From assembly GCA_964637445.1 (NCBI GenBank), contig CAZWWS010000006.1:1-54668 (forward strand): a stretch of DNA of 54,668 nt. The letters are read 5' to 3'. This stretch comes from M3 sp964637445. GTDB taxonomy: Bacteria; Bacteroidota; Bacteroidia; Bacteroidales; Muribaculaceae. The notes beneath the pieces are model-generated. The model had not been told where the DNA came from, did no database searches, and was given only the letters and a program-made list of their open reading frames with translations. Positions 18,917 to 27,020 of this stretch are shown here, piece by piece (positions within the stretch are counted from its first letter, which is position 1; each line of letters starts with the position of its first letter). The translations under genes and the position numbers were made by a program.

Positions 18917-19819
18917 ATGAAACCTACTCTTTTTGTACTTGCTGCCGGCATGGGTAGCCGTTATGGAGGCTTGAAGCAGCTCGATCCGCTCGGGCCCAAT
19001 GGCGAAACAATCATGGACTATTCTATCTACGATGCTATCCGATCGGGTTTTGGCAAAGTGGTATTTGTAATCCGTAAGGATTTTGAACAAGATTTTCGCG
19101 ACAAGATTCTCTCTAAATATGAAGGACATATTCCGGTTGCTGTAGTATTCCAATCGGTAGATGCTCTTCCTGAAGGCTTCACTTGCCCTGCCGATCGTAC
19201 CAAGCCATGGGGTACTAACCATGCAGTGCTTATGGGTAAGGAAGTGATCAGCGAGCCATTTGCTGTGATTAATGCCGATGACTTCTATGGACGTAATGCC
19301 TTTGAAGTGATGGCAGCCGAGCTTCAGCGCCCTCGCGAGGGTAAGGGCGACTATTGCATGGTAGGCTTCCGCGTAGGCAACACGATGACCGAAAACGGCT
19401 CTGTGGCTCGCGGTGTATGTAGCACCGAAAATGGGTTGCTCTCATCGGTGGTAGAACGTACTGCAATCAGCTACAACGACAAGCACGAAATCGTGTTTAC
19501 CGATGAAAATGGCGAAGTGCAAACACTCGCTCCCACCACACCTGTGTCAATGAATCTTTGGGGATTCACACCCGACTATTTTGAATACAGCGAGCGTGAG
19601 TTTGTGAAGTTCCTCGAAAAAGATATCAACACTCCAAAGGCTGAGTTTTTCATCCCCTTGGTGATAGATACACTGATCAACTCAGGCGAAGCAACAGTGA
19701 AGGTACTTGACACTGACTCTCGTTGGTTTGGTGTGACATACGCTGCCGACCGCCCCGGAGTAGTGGAAAAATTCGCAGAACTCCACGCTACCGGAGTCTA
19801 TCCCGCAAAGCTATTCTAA
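18917..19819 (+). CDS. Sugar-1-phosphate nucleotidyltransferase family protein
   Basis: Protein of 300 residues with the NTP-transferase Rossmann-like fold: the nucleotide-binding loop FVLAAGMGSRYGGLKQL at the N-terminus and a metal-binding VINADDFYG near residue 118. This family makes NDP-sugars from sugar-1-phosphates. It follows galM by 7 bp and is in the same transcription unit as galK or galM. No galT (hexose-1-phosphate uridylyltransferase) is seen here, so one reading is that this enzyme makes UDP-galactose from galactose-1-phosphate and UTP. That is inference: UTP-glucose-1-phosphate or another activity is possible, and galT may lie elsewhere in the genome. Confidence 0.82.
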   Translation: MKPTLFVLAAGMGSRYGGLKQLDPLGPNGETIMDYSIYDAIRSGFGKVVFVIRKDFEQDFRDKILSKYEGHIPVAVVFQSVDALPEGFTCPADRTKPWGTNHAVLMGKEVISEPFAVINADDFYGRNAFEVMAAELQRPREGKGDYCMVGFRVGNTMTENGSVARGVCSTENGLLSSVVERTAISYNDKHEIVFTDENGEVQTLAPTTPVSMNLWGFTPDYFEYSEREFVKFLEKDINTPKAEFFIPLVIDTLINSGEATVKVLDTDSRWFGVTYAADRPGVVEKFAELHATGVYPAKLF

Positions 19820-19842
19820 TCAGATAGAAATATAAAATAGAG

Positions 19843-19879
19843 TGGGTATTGCTATTTCAACGTAGCAATGCCCATTTTG
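19843..19879 (+). terminator. Rho-independent terminator of the galK-galM-nucleotidyltransferase unit
   Basis: A 12-bp stem (19843-19854 with 19863-19874, one G.T pair) around an 8-nt loop is followed by TTTTG. It lies 24 nt after the nucleotidyltransferase stop. Confidence 0.8.
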
Positions 19880-19914
19880 TTATTGTATGAAAATCTATTA
19901 GTTTTCATTCTGTC

Positions 19915-19944
19915 TTGTAGTCTCGGTAAATTGGCGTAAATTTG
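19915..19944 (+). promoter_or_regulatory. Promoter of the dihydrouridine synthase gene
   Basis: TTG at 19915-19917, a 19-nt spacer, TAAATTTG at 19937-19944. The predicted transcription start near 19948 favours ATG 19968 over ATG 19956 as the start codon. Confidence 0.6.
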
Positions 19945-19967
19945 TGGAGTAAAATATGATTAGGACT

Positions 19968-20885
19968 ATGAAGATATATTTTGCTCCAATGCAAGGCTAT
20001 ACGGATGCTCCATATCGCAATCTACACGATGAGATATTTGGGGCTATTGAGGAATATTACACTCCGTTTATCAGAATCGAGCGCGGCGAATTGCGTCGTC
20101 GCGATCTACGTGATGCTTCGATGGAGAATGACCACACACATCGGCTTGTGCCACAAATAATAGTGAAGGATGTGGCGGAGTTTGACTTCCTTGTGGAGCA
20201 TATCGCTGCGTTGGGGCATCGTCGCATCGATGTCAATATGGGGTGTCCTTTCCCGTTGCAGTCGCGCAAGGGTAGAGGAGCCGGTCTGCTTCAATATCCG
20301 GAGCGGATTTCAGAGATATTGACGGCAATAGATCGATATGGTGAGATTGACTTCTCCGTGAAGATGCGGCTCGGATACGAGAGTGCCGACGAGTGTCTGC
20401 GGCTTGTGGATATGCTCAATGCGAGTCGACTACGGCACATCATGGTGCATCCGCGCGTGGCTACGCAGCAATATGCAGGCGAACCCGACATGGAGGCGTT
20501 TTCGCGATTTGAAGAGCAATGTAGTGTGCCGGTCATTTACAATGGTGATATTCTGAGCATCGACGACATCAATAGGATAGAGCAACAGTTTCCGGCGATT
20601 TCAGGCGTAATGATCGGTCGCGGATTGCTTATGCGTCCGTCGTTGGCGTGTGAATATCTGTCGGGAAAAGTGATGACTGATGATGAGCTGATGGAGCGCG
20701 TGTGGCGACTGCATGATGGGCTGATGGCTCACTATAGCGAACTATTGCAAGGCGACGGACATTTGCTGACCAAAATGAAGACTTTCTGGGAATATCTCGA
20801 AGGCTTGATAGGGCACAAGCAATATAAAGCGATAAAGAAATCGACCACGATGGCCAAATATAATGCTGCGATATCGCAGCTATAA
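19968..20885 (+). CDS. dus: tRNA-dihydrouridine synthase family protein
   Basis: Flavoenzyme of 305 residues that reduces uridine to dihydrouridine in tRNA. Visible motifs: APMQGYTDAPYR at the start (FMN barrel strand 1), DVNMGCPFPLQSRKGRGAGLL with the catalytic Cys and substrate-contacting residues, SVKMRLGYES, MVHPRVATQQYAGEP, and PVIYNGDILSIDD followed by GVMIGRGLLMRPSL for phosphate binding. It is single-gene, between a terminator and a convergent gene. An ATG 12 nt upstream (19956) is an alternative start. Confidence 0.93.
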   Translation: MKIYFAPMQGYTDAPYRNLHDEIFGAIEEYYTPFIRIERGELRRRDLRDASMENDHTHRLVPQIIVKDVAEFDFLVEHIAALGHRRIDVNMGCPFPLQSRKGRGAGLLQYPERISEILTAIDRYGEIDFSVKMRLGYESADECLRLVDMLNASRLRHIMVHPRVATQQYAGEPDMEAFSRFEEQCSVPVIYNGDILSIDDINRIEQQFPAISGVMIGRGLLMRPSLACEYLSGKVMTDDELMERVWRLHDGLMAHYSELLQGDGHLLTKMKTFWEYLEGLIGHKQYKAIKKSTTMAKYNAAISQL

Positions 20886-20893
20886 AAAAGAAT

Positions 20894-20930
20894 AAAGGAT
20901 GCGACTCTCGCAGAGATGCATCCTTTGTTG
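20894..20930. terminator. Bidirectional terminator between dus and the DUF4332 gene
   Basis: AAAGGATGC (20894-20902) pairs with GCATCCTTT (20918-20926), with an inner CTCT/AGAG stem extending the hairpin. It sits between two convergent genes. Confidence 0.75.
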
Positions 20931-20957
20931 ATTCTTAACCTTATGAGCTATAGATGA

Positions 20958-21365
20958 TTAGTAGCTGACACCAGCGGGGAGGGTAGCAGCTTCATCAATC
21001 ATTTTTTGAAGTTCTTTGGCCGATGGTACACGGTTGGTAAGATTCTTCTCAGCGTTCACTTCTTCGAGCTTGGCTGCAAGATTTTCTGCATTGCGATGCT
21101 TAAGCTCTTTGACGGTGTCGACACCGGCTGCTTCGAGCAATTCGGCAAATTGCGGACCGATACCATTGATGCGGAAAAGGTCGGCATGGTTGGTCCATTT
21201 AAGGATTAACTTGTCGGCTATGCCGGTTTCTTCGGCAAGAGCCTTGCGGCCTTTAGGTTCAGCACATTTTTCGAGGAGTTGTTCTACAGTGGCAATGCCT
21301 GCGGCATTTAGTTTTTCGGCGTACACTTCACCTACGCCTTCGATGTCGATTACTTTATAAGCCAT
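20958..21365 (-). CDS. DUF4332 helix-hairpin-helix protein
   Basis: Small protein of 135 residues with two helix-hairpin-helix-like segments: IEGVGEVYAEKLNAAGI near residue 8 and INGIGPQFAELLEAAGV near residue 60. This matches the DUF4332 pattern, in which such segments suggest nucleic-acid binding, although no biochemical role is established that I can name. The start is set at MAYKVID; upstream codons in frame look non-coding. Convergent with dus, and separated by about 100 bp from the epimerase gene. Confidence 0.8.
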   Translation of the reverse strand: MAYKVIDIEGVGEVYAEKLNAAGIATVEQLLEKCAEPKGRKALAEETGIADKLILKWTNHADLFRINGIGPQFAELLEAAGVDTVKELKHRNAENLAAKLEEVNAEKNLTNRVPSAKELQKMIDEAATLPAGVSY

Positions 21366-21461
21366 GATATTGATATTATGGGTTAGATATTGAAAAACAA
21401 TGCAATTTACCGATATTTCTGCAAATAGCAAAATCTTAGTGGTAAAAATTTGAGCGAACGA

Positions 21462-22595
21462 TTATTCGCCTACGGAGAAACGATATTTACAAAAACTCGT
21501 ATAAGTCTCACCCGGACAAACTTCAACCGAAGGCCAATGTGATTTATTGGGGCTGTCGGGGAAGTGCTGGCTTTCTAAGCAGATAGCACTACGATGAGGG
21601 TAAGCAATGCCTTTTTTGCCTTTGACTGTCCCATCGAGGAAATTGCCAACATAGAATTGGATACCCGGCTCGTTGGTGTAGACTTCCATCTTGATGCCTG
21701 AAGTCGGATCGTAGACAGATGCGGCTGCTGATGCAATGTTGCGTGATTGGCGAAGCACTATGTTGTGGTCGTAGCCTAAACCATTGGCAAGTTGCTCGTC
21801 ATCTTTCTCGATGTCGGCACCTACTGCTTTCGGAGTAGTGAAATCAAAAGGTGTACCGGCTACAGGAAGTATTTCGCCTGAGGTCATGAATGTAGAGTCA
21901 ATAGGAGTGAACCCATCGGCATCGAACCATACTATTTCGTTGAGAATATTGTTGGAAGGCTCTCCGCTGAGGTTGAAATAAGAATGGTTAGTGAGGTTGA
22001 GGATGGTGGGAGCATCAGTAGTTGCGGTGTAATTAATGTTGATCGCGTTGTCGTAGGTGAGGGTATAGACAACATTGACGTTGATATTACCCGGGAAGCC
22101 ACCATCGCCATCGGGCGATTGTAATGTCAAAGATAGGGTCGAGTCGTTGAGCTGCTCAGCATCCCATACTGAGTGGTGAAAGCCTTTCTCTCCACCATGT
22201 AGACAGTGACCATAATTGTTTTGAGTTAGTTGATATTCTACGCCATCGATCGAGAAGCGTCCCTGATTGATGCGATTGCCATAGCGCCCAATTAGTGCTC
22301 CAAAGTTACCATCGATATTGATGTAGTCGGCTATTGAGTCGTGACCGAGCACTACGTCTCTGAAATTACCATCTTTGTCGGGAACCATAAGCGATACTAT
22401 ACGTCCGCCATAATTGGTGATGCAAGCTTCTACTCCATTATTGTTGACAAGCGTGTATAGAGCTACATTTTTCTCACCAACTACGGTGTTGAATTTTTCG
22501 GGGTCTAATCCCGATTTGGTGTGATTGTCTTTGGCTGTCTGGCATCCAAAAAGAGCTATCGACATTGCGATTGCCACAAAGCAGAGATGTTTCAT
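21462..22595 (-). CDS. Aldose 1-epimerase, exported lipoprotein
   Basis: Mutarotase of 377 residues with a lipoprotein signal peptide, lipobox ending at Cys18 (IALFGC) and then QTAKDNH. Because no acidic cluster directly follows the cysteine, periplasmic rather than surface location is likelier. Family motifs: YGGRIVSLMVPDKDG, GRYGNRINQGRFSIDG, YGHCLHGGEKGFHHSVW, LTNHSYFNLSGEP, NEPGIQFYVGNFLDG and ICLESQHFPDSPN with the catalytic Glu. It would equilibrate sugar anomers outside the inner membrane. It is the second epimerase within 5 kb but lies on the opposite strand, so it is regulated separately from the galK unit. Confidence 0.92.
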   Translation of the reverse strand: MKHLCFVAIAMSIALFGCQTAKDNHTKSGLDPEKFNTVVGEKNVALYTLVNNNGVEACITNYGGRIVSLMVPDKDGNFRDVVLGHDSIADYINIDGNFGALIGRYGNRINQGRFSIDGVEYQLTQNNYGHCLHGGEKGFHHSVWDAEQLNDSTLSLTLQSPDGDGGFPGNINVNVVYTLTYDNAININYTATTDAPTILNLTNHSYFNLSGEPSNNILNEIVWFDADGFTPIDSTFMTSGEILPVAGTPFDFTTPKAVGADIEKDDEQLANGLGYDHNIVLRQSRNIASAAASVYDPTSGIKMEVYTNEPGIQFYVGNFLDGTVKGKKGIAYPHRSAICLESQHFPDSPNKSHWPSVEVCPGETYTSFCKYRFSVGE

Positions 22596-22705
22596 AAATA
22601 AAATCGGATTAAGTAAATGCAAAAATTAGAATGTGGTGATATAGATGTGTTATCGTATTATAAACGAAGTAAATGTAAATATATTGCAATACAAAGACAT
22701 TTGTA

Positions 22706-22738
22706 TTTGCGCGATGTGTTTTCTTTGTAGTATCTTTG
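22706..22738 (+). promoter_or_regulatory. Promoter of the YjbQ-family gene
   Basis: TTTG at 22706-22709, a 21-nt spacer and TATCTTTG at 22731-22738, then a leader of about 16-20 nt to ATG 22759. Strong match to the Bacteroidota consensus. Confidence 0.65.
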
Positions 22739-22758
22739 TGAAGGAATAAATATGAACT

Positions 22759-23172
22759 ATGGTACAGCAAAAAGAAATAATCGTGTCGGAGCGTCGTCGA
22801 GGAGTGTGGCTTATAACATCGGAAATAGTGAAGGCTCTTCCCGATTTGCCTCGACAAGGATTGTTACATCTATTTATAAAGCATACGTCGGCGGCTCTTG
22901 CCATAAATGAAAATGCCGACCCGGACGTGCGTACTGATTTGGCCGCGATTTTCGACCACCTTGTCCCTGAAAATGCACCATATTATATGCACACATTTGA
23001 AGGACCCGACGATATGCCGGCACATGCAAAGTCGGTAATTGCAGGTCCGTCGGTCACGATTCCTATTTGCAACGGTCGACTTAGTTTGGGAACATGGCAA
23101 GGTATCTATTTGCTGGAGTTCAGAAATCATGGAGGCGCGCGAAAAATAGTGGCAACGGCTATCGGAGAGTGA
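22759..23172 (+). CDS. YjbQ/UPF0047 family protein
   Basis: Protein of 137 residues, the typical length for this family. Diagnostic stretches are LLHLFIKHTSAALAINENADPDVRTDL, HTFEGPDDMPAHAKSVI and LSLGTWQGIYLLEFRNHGG with conserved His, Asp and Glu residues. The family is often annotated as secondary thiamine-phosphate synthase because of a weak side activity; the real role is unsettled. It is followed 50 bp later by rsgA, which has its own -7 element, so the two may be only partly co-transcribed. Confidence 0.92.
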   Translation: MVQQKEIIVSERRRGVWLITSEIVKALPDLPRQGLLHLFIKHTSAALAINENADPDVRTDLAAIFDHLVPENAPYYMHTFEGPDDMPAHAKSVIAGPSVTIPICNGRLSLGTWQGIYLLEFRNHGGARKIVATAIGE

Positions 23173-23190
23173 TAATTGAAAAAGAATGCT

Positions 23191-23198
23191 TACTTTTG
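23191..23198 (+). promoter_or_regulatory. -7 element before rsgA
   Basis: TACTTTTG fits TAnnTTTG and precedes the rsgA ATG by 24 nt. No -33 TTG sits at a proper distance, so activity is uncertain. Confidence 0.4.
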
Positions 23199-23222
23199 CA
23201 GTAAGAAACTGTGAGATAAAAA

Positions 23223-24158
23223 ATGGATGGATTAGTTATAAAAAACACCGGTAGTTGGTATGTAGTAGTGACCGATGAAGGTAACACAATCAACTGTAAA
23301 ATTAAAGGTAATTTTAGGTTGAAAGGTATTCGTACGACCAATCCCGTTGCAGTAGGAGACCGCGTGACGATAACCGAGGGCGCTGATGGAGCGGCGTTTA
23401 TCACATTGATAGCGCCTCGTCGCAACTATATAATTCGCAAGGCGAGCAACTTATCGAAAGAGGCCAGCATCATTGCTGCAAATCTGGATAGAGCATATCT
23501 TGTGGTGACGCTTGCCCATCCGATTACATCCACCACTTTTATCGACAGATTTTTGGCAACAGCAGAGGCTTATCGTGTGCCGGTGACATTGCTGTTTAAT
23601 AAAATCGATATTCTTGAAGCCGATGAGGATCGTGAATTGCTTGATGCTGTGGCATATCTATATCAATCGATTGGGTATGATGTGATGCTCTTGTCGGCAA
23701 AAACAGGAGAGGGGATTGCTCAACTCAAAGCCCGGTTGACCGGAGAGGTTTCGCTGTTTTCCGGCAATTCAGGGGTCGGTAAGTCATCGATTATCAATGC
23801 AATACTGCCTGAGTTGGAATTGCGCACAGCAGAAATTTCTACAACCCACGACACAGGGATGCATACCACCACATTTTCGGAAATGTTTGCACTCCCCGAT
23901 GGTGGATATATTATAGATACACCCGGAGTCAAAGGTTTTGGCACGATTGATTTTGATAAGGAGGAGGTGAGTCACTTCTTTCCTGAGATATTCGAGATTG
24001 CGCGCGATTGCCGATATGGAAATTGTACGCATGTCCACGAGCCGGGATGCGCAGTGAGAGAGGCGCTTGAAGAGCAACGTATAGCGCAGTCGCGCTATGC
24101 CTCCTATCTTAGTATAATGGAAGATTCGGCATCGGATAAATACCGCAAACCATTTTAG
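23223..24158 (+). CDS. rsgA: Ribosome small subunit-dependent GTPase A
   Basis: GTPase of 311 residues that acts late in 30S ribosomal subunit maturation. In order: an OB-fold (about 1-65), then a circularly permuted GTPase domain with G4 NKID, G5 SAKTGEG, G1 GNSGVGKSS and G3 DTPGVKGF, then a zinc motif with CRYGNCTHVHEPGC (Cys, Cys, His, Cys spacing typical for RsgA). Length and permutation fit the family well. Confidence 0.95.
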   Translation: MDGLVIKNTGSWYVVVTDEGNTINCKIKGNFRLKGIRTTNPVAVGDRVTITEGADGAAFITLIAPRRNYIIRKASNLSKEASIIAANLDRAYLVVTLAHPITSTTFIDRFLATAEAYRVPVTLLFNKIDILEADEDRELLDAVAYLYQSIGYDVMLLSAKTGEGIAQLKARLTGEVSLFSGNSGVGKSSIINAILPELELRTAEISTTHDTGMHTTTFSEMFALPDGGYIIDTPGVKGFGTIDFDKEEVSHFFPEIFEIARDCRYGNCTHVHEPGCAVREALEEQRIAQSRYASYLSIMEDSASDKYRKPF

Positions 24159-24168
24159 CAGAAATAAA

Positions 24169-24202
24169 TTGTCGAATATCCCGATAATTATTGTTATCTT
24201 TG
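24169..24202 (+). promoter_or_regulatory. Promoter of the fumarase gene
   Basis: TATCTTTG at 24195-24202 with TTG at 24169-24171. The 23-nt spacer is slightly long. The leader to ATG 24231 is about 24 nt. Confidence 0.5.
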
Positions 24203-24230
24203 TGATACGTATAAAACCAAATAAATAGTT

Positions 24231-25880
24231 ATGGCAACAAAACCGTTTAAATATCAGGAAATGTTTCCTCTGTCGAAGGATACAACGGAGTATTATCATC
24301 TTACAAGCGACTATGTGAAAGTGGAAAATTGGGGCGGACATGAGTTTCTCGTTATAGACCCGCAAGCTCTCACGGTATTAGCCAATCAAGCGACTCACGA
24401 CAATGCATTCATGCTTCGTCGCGAACACAATGAGATGGTGGCAAAAATTCTCAGTGATCCCGAAGCAAGCGAAAATGATAAATTTGTAGCATTGACGATG
24501 TTACGCAATGCTGAAGTGGCAGCAAAGGGTCAGCTCCCGTTCTGCCAGGATACCGGTACGGCGATCATTCATGGACATAAAGGTCAGTATGTATATACCG
24601 GATGCTGTGACGAAGAGCGTCTGTCGGAAGGTGTGTATAAGACCTATACCGAGAACAATCTGCGCTATTCGCAAAATGCACCTCTTAATATGTATGACGA
24701 GGTGAACACCGGATGCAATCTTCCGGCACAAATCGATCTCCATGCCGGAGAGGGAATGGAGTATGAGTTTCTCTTTGTTGCAAAGGGAGGCGGTTCGGCC
24801 AACAAGACATATCTATATCAAGAGACTAAGGCTCTTATCAATCCTAAGACTTTGATTCCTTTCCTTGTGGAAAAAATGAAGACTCTTGGTACGGCTGCTT
24901 GTCCTCCTTACCATATTGCATTCGTGATTGGTGGCACTTCGGCTGAAATGAATTTGGCTACGGTGAAGAAAGCATCGGTAAAATATTATGATAACCTGCC
25001 TACCGAAGGAAACGAACTCGGACACGCATTCCGCGATATCGAGCTTGAAAAGCAGCTTCTTGAAGAAACTCGCAAGATTGGTCTTGGCGCGCAATTCGGC
25101 GGTAAGTATTTCGCTCACGATATTCGCGTGATTCGCTTGCCTCGCCATGGAGCATCATGTCCCGTAGGTCTTGGCGTGAGCTGTTCGGCAGACCGTAACG
25201 TGAAAGCAAAAATCAATAAAGAAGGTCTTTGGATTGAAAAACTCGATGCCAATCCCGGTGAACTTATTCCCGAAGAATATCGCAAAGCCGGCGAGGGTAA
25301 TGCTGTGACTATAGACCTCAATCGTCCGATGCCCGAATTGCTTGCCGAATTGAGTAAATATCCGGTGTCTACACGCTTGTCGCTCAATGGTACGATAATC
25401 GTAGGTCGCGACATCGCTCATGCTAAGATTAAAGAACGACTCGACCATGGAGAAGAAATGCCTGAATATTTGAAGAATCACCCCATCTATTATGCCGGAC
25501 CGGCAAAGACTCCAGTGGGAATGGCATCAGGCTCTTTTGGTCCGACCACTGCCGGACGAATGGACTCGTATGTAGATCAATTCCAAGCAGCCGGTGGATC
25601 AATGATTATGATTGCAAAGGGCAATCGTAGCAAGCAAGTGACCGACGCGTGTCACAAGCATGGCGGTTTCTATCTCGGCTCGATAGGTGGACCTGCCGCT
25701 GTGTTGGCACAAAACAGCATAAAGAAAGTAGAACTATTGGAATATCCCGAACTCGGAATGGAAGCTATTTGGAAGATTGAAGTGGAGAACTTCCCGGCAT
25801 TCATTCTTGTAGATAATAAGGGTAATGATTTCTTTACGGAAATAAGCGAGAAGTGCAAAGCGTGTGCTCTCAATAAGTAA
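24231..25880 (+). CDS. fum: Class I fumarate hydratase, iron-sulfur type
   Basis: Protein of 549 residues that interconverts fumarate and malate, used in the reductive branch to succinate in anaerobic Bacteroidota. The N-terminal alpha domain and C-terminal beta domain are fused, as in FumA/FumB. Cluster-binding cysteines are visible in LPFCQDTGTA, NTGCNLPAQ and GASCPVGLG; KGGGSANKTYL and TPVGMASGSFGPTTAGRMD are conserved active-site stretches. The [4Fe-4S] cluster makes the enzyme oxygen-sensitive. Single gene between its own promoter and a strong hairpin. Confidence 0.95.
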   Translation: MATKPFKYQEMFPLSKDTTEYYHLTSDYVKVENWGGHEFLVIDPQALTVLANQATHDNAFMLRREHNEMVAKILSDPEASENDKFVALTMLRNAEVAAKGQLPFCQDTGTAIIHGHKGQYVYTGCCDEERLSEGVYKTYTENNLRYSQNAPLNMYDEVNTGCNLPAQIDLHAGEGMEYEFLFVAKGGGSANKTYLYQETKALINPKTLIPFLVEKMKTLGTAACPPYHIAFVIGGTSAEMNLATVKKASVKYYDNLPTEGNELGHAFRDIELEKQLLEETRKIGLGAQFGGKYFAHDIRVIRLPRHGASCPVGLGVSCSADRNVKAKINKEGLWIEKLDANPGELIPEEYRKAGEGNAVTIDLNRPMPELLAELSKYPVSTRLSLNGTIIVGRDIAHAKIKERLDHGEEMPEYLKNHPIYYAGPAKTPVGMASGSFGPTTAGRMDSYVDQFQAAGGSMIMIAKGNRSKQVTDACHKHGGFYLGSIGGPAAVLAQNSIKKVELLEYPELGMEAIWKIEVENFPAFILVDNKGNDFFTEISEKCKACALNK

Positions 25881-25900
25881 CATAGTTCTCTGAAAAAAGT

Positions 25901-25941
25901 CAAAGAAGCATGGTGAAAATTCGTTTTATCATGCTTCTTTG
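25901..25941 (+). terminator. Long hairpin after the fumarase gene
   Basis: CAAAGAAGCATG (25901-25912) pairs perfectly with CATGCTTCTTTG (25930-25941), and inner G.T and A.T pairs extend it towards a TTCG loop. No long T run follows, but size and position suggest a terminator. Confidence 0.7.
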
Positions 25942-25962
25942 CTATATAATAAGGTGATATTT

Positions 25963-25993
25963 TTTGTAGACGGAAAAATTTGTATTAATTTTG
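25963..25993 (+). promoter_or_regulatory. Promoter of manA
   Basis: TTTG at 25963-25966, a 19-nt spacer, TAATTTTG at 25986-25993. Because it lies inside the longest open frame, translation must start downstream, which supports ATG 26035. Confidence 0.65.
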
Positions 25994-26034
25994 TTCTTCA
26001 TCACAAAAAATTAGAAATACCTATCTATGATAAT

Positions 26035-27015
26035 ATGACTGCATTAGGTCTGCTGAAATTTGAACCCTATAATAAACCTGTACTCTGGGGTGGCACCCGC
26101 ATATCAGAGTTGAAAGGTATTGCTCCATACGAAGAGCCGATAGGTGAAAGTTGGGAAATATCAGGTTTAGAAGGCAATGAGACATGTGTCGCAGAGGGAG
26201 AATATAAAGGTATAGGCATTAATAAAATGCTCGAACTCAGAGGTGAGGAAATACTTGGTCGTAGACTCTATAAAAGATATGGGAATAAATTTCCGATACT
26301 TGTAAAATGGCTTGATGCCGAAAAAGATCTATCTATTCAAGTGCATCCGGATGATCGTATGGCTTACGACAAGCATGATGGTTGCGGAAAAACTGAGTTG
26401 TGGTATGTGTTGGATCCTCTACCGAATGCATATATATATTCAGGACTTACAGCAAGGATTAGTCCTATTCAGTTGCAAGAGCATATAGCGAATAATACTT
26501 TACCCGACGTTCTTGCAAAATTTTATCCACAGCGAGGCGATTTGTTTTATATTCCGGCGGGGCGTATTCATAGTCTTGGAGCCGGAAACCTGGTGTTGGA
26601 GATTCAGCAGACAAGCGATATAACATACAGGGTGTATGATTATGATCGTATAGATATGAATGGAAATAAGCGAACGTTGCATATCGAGGATGCAATGGAA
26701 GCAACCGATTTTCGTGTTCATGAGGACTATATGTATCATGTAGAGCCGTTGGTCAATGCGGAAAAGGTGCTGAAAGAGTGTCCTTATTTCACAACCACGT
26801 TGATTTCTCTTACTTCTCCGATGCGATTACCTATAGCTCGATATGATTCGTTTAGAATAGTTGTGGCTACTCGTGGACGTGGGGTATTGAAAGATGACCG
26901 AGGATGTTCGTGTGAAATTACTCAAGGATACACTTTGCTTGTTCCGGCGTCTACTAAGTGGGTGGAGATTATTCCCGAAGGTGAGCTGGAACTTGTTACA
27001 ACTTATATTCAGTAG
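26035..27015 (+). CDS. manA: Mannose-6-phosphate isomerase, class I
   Basis: Zinc enzyme of 326 residues that interconverts mannose-6-phosphate and fructose-6-phosphate. Zinc-ligand regions are visible: LSIQVHPDD (Gln, His), CGKTELWYVL (Glu) and IPAGRIHSLGAG (His), with the conserved NLVLEIQQTSDITYRVYDYDR towards the C-terminus. Start MTALGLLKFEPYNKPVLWGG is the typical N-terminus; the longer open frame upstream overlaps the promoter. The ATP-grasp-like gene begins 5 nt after its stop, so the two are co-transcribed. Confidence 0.95.
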   Translation: MTALGLLKFEPYNKPVLWGGTRISELKGIAPYEEPIGESWEISGLEGNETCVAEGEYKGIGINKMLELRGEEILGRRLYKRYGNKFPILVKWLDAEKDLSIQVHPDDRMAYDKHDGCGKTELWYVLDPLPNAYIYSGLTARISPIQLQEHIANNTLPDVLAKFYPQRGDLFYIPAGRIHSLGAGNLVLEIQQTSDITYRVYDYDRIDMNGNKRTLHIEDAMEATDFRVHEDYMYHVEPLVNAEKVLKECPYFTTTLISLTSPMRLPIARYDSFRIVVATRGRGVLKDDRGCSCEITQGYTLLVPASTKWVEIIPEGELELVTTYIQ

Positions 27016-27020
27016 CTCTT

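Noticed and set aside
25939..26034. Longer ManA start
   Set aside because: The extra 32 residues overlap a full promoter (25963-25993) and look unlike the ManA family.
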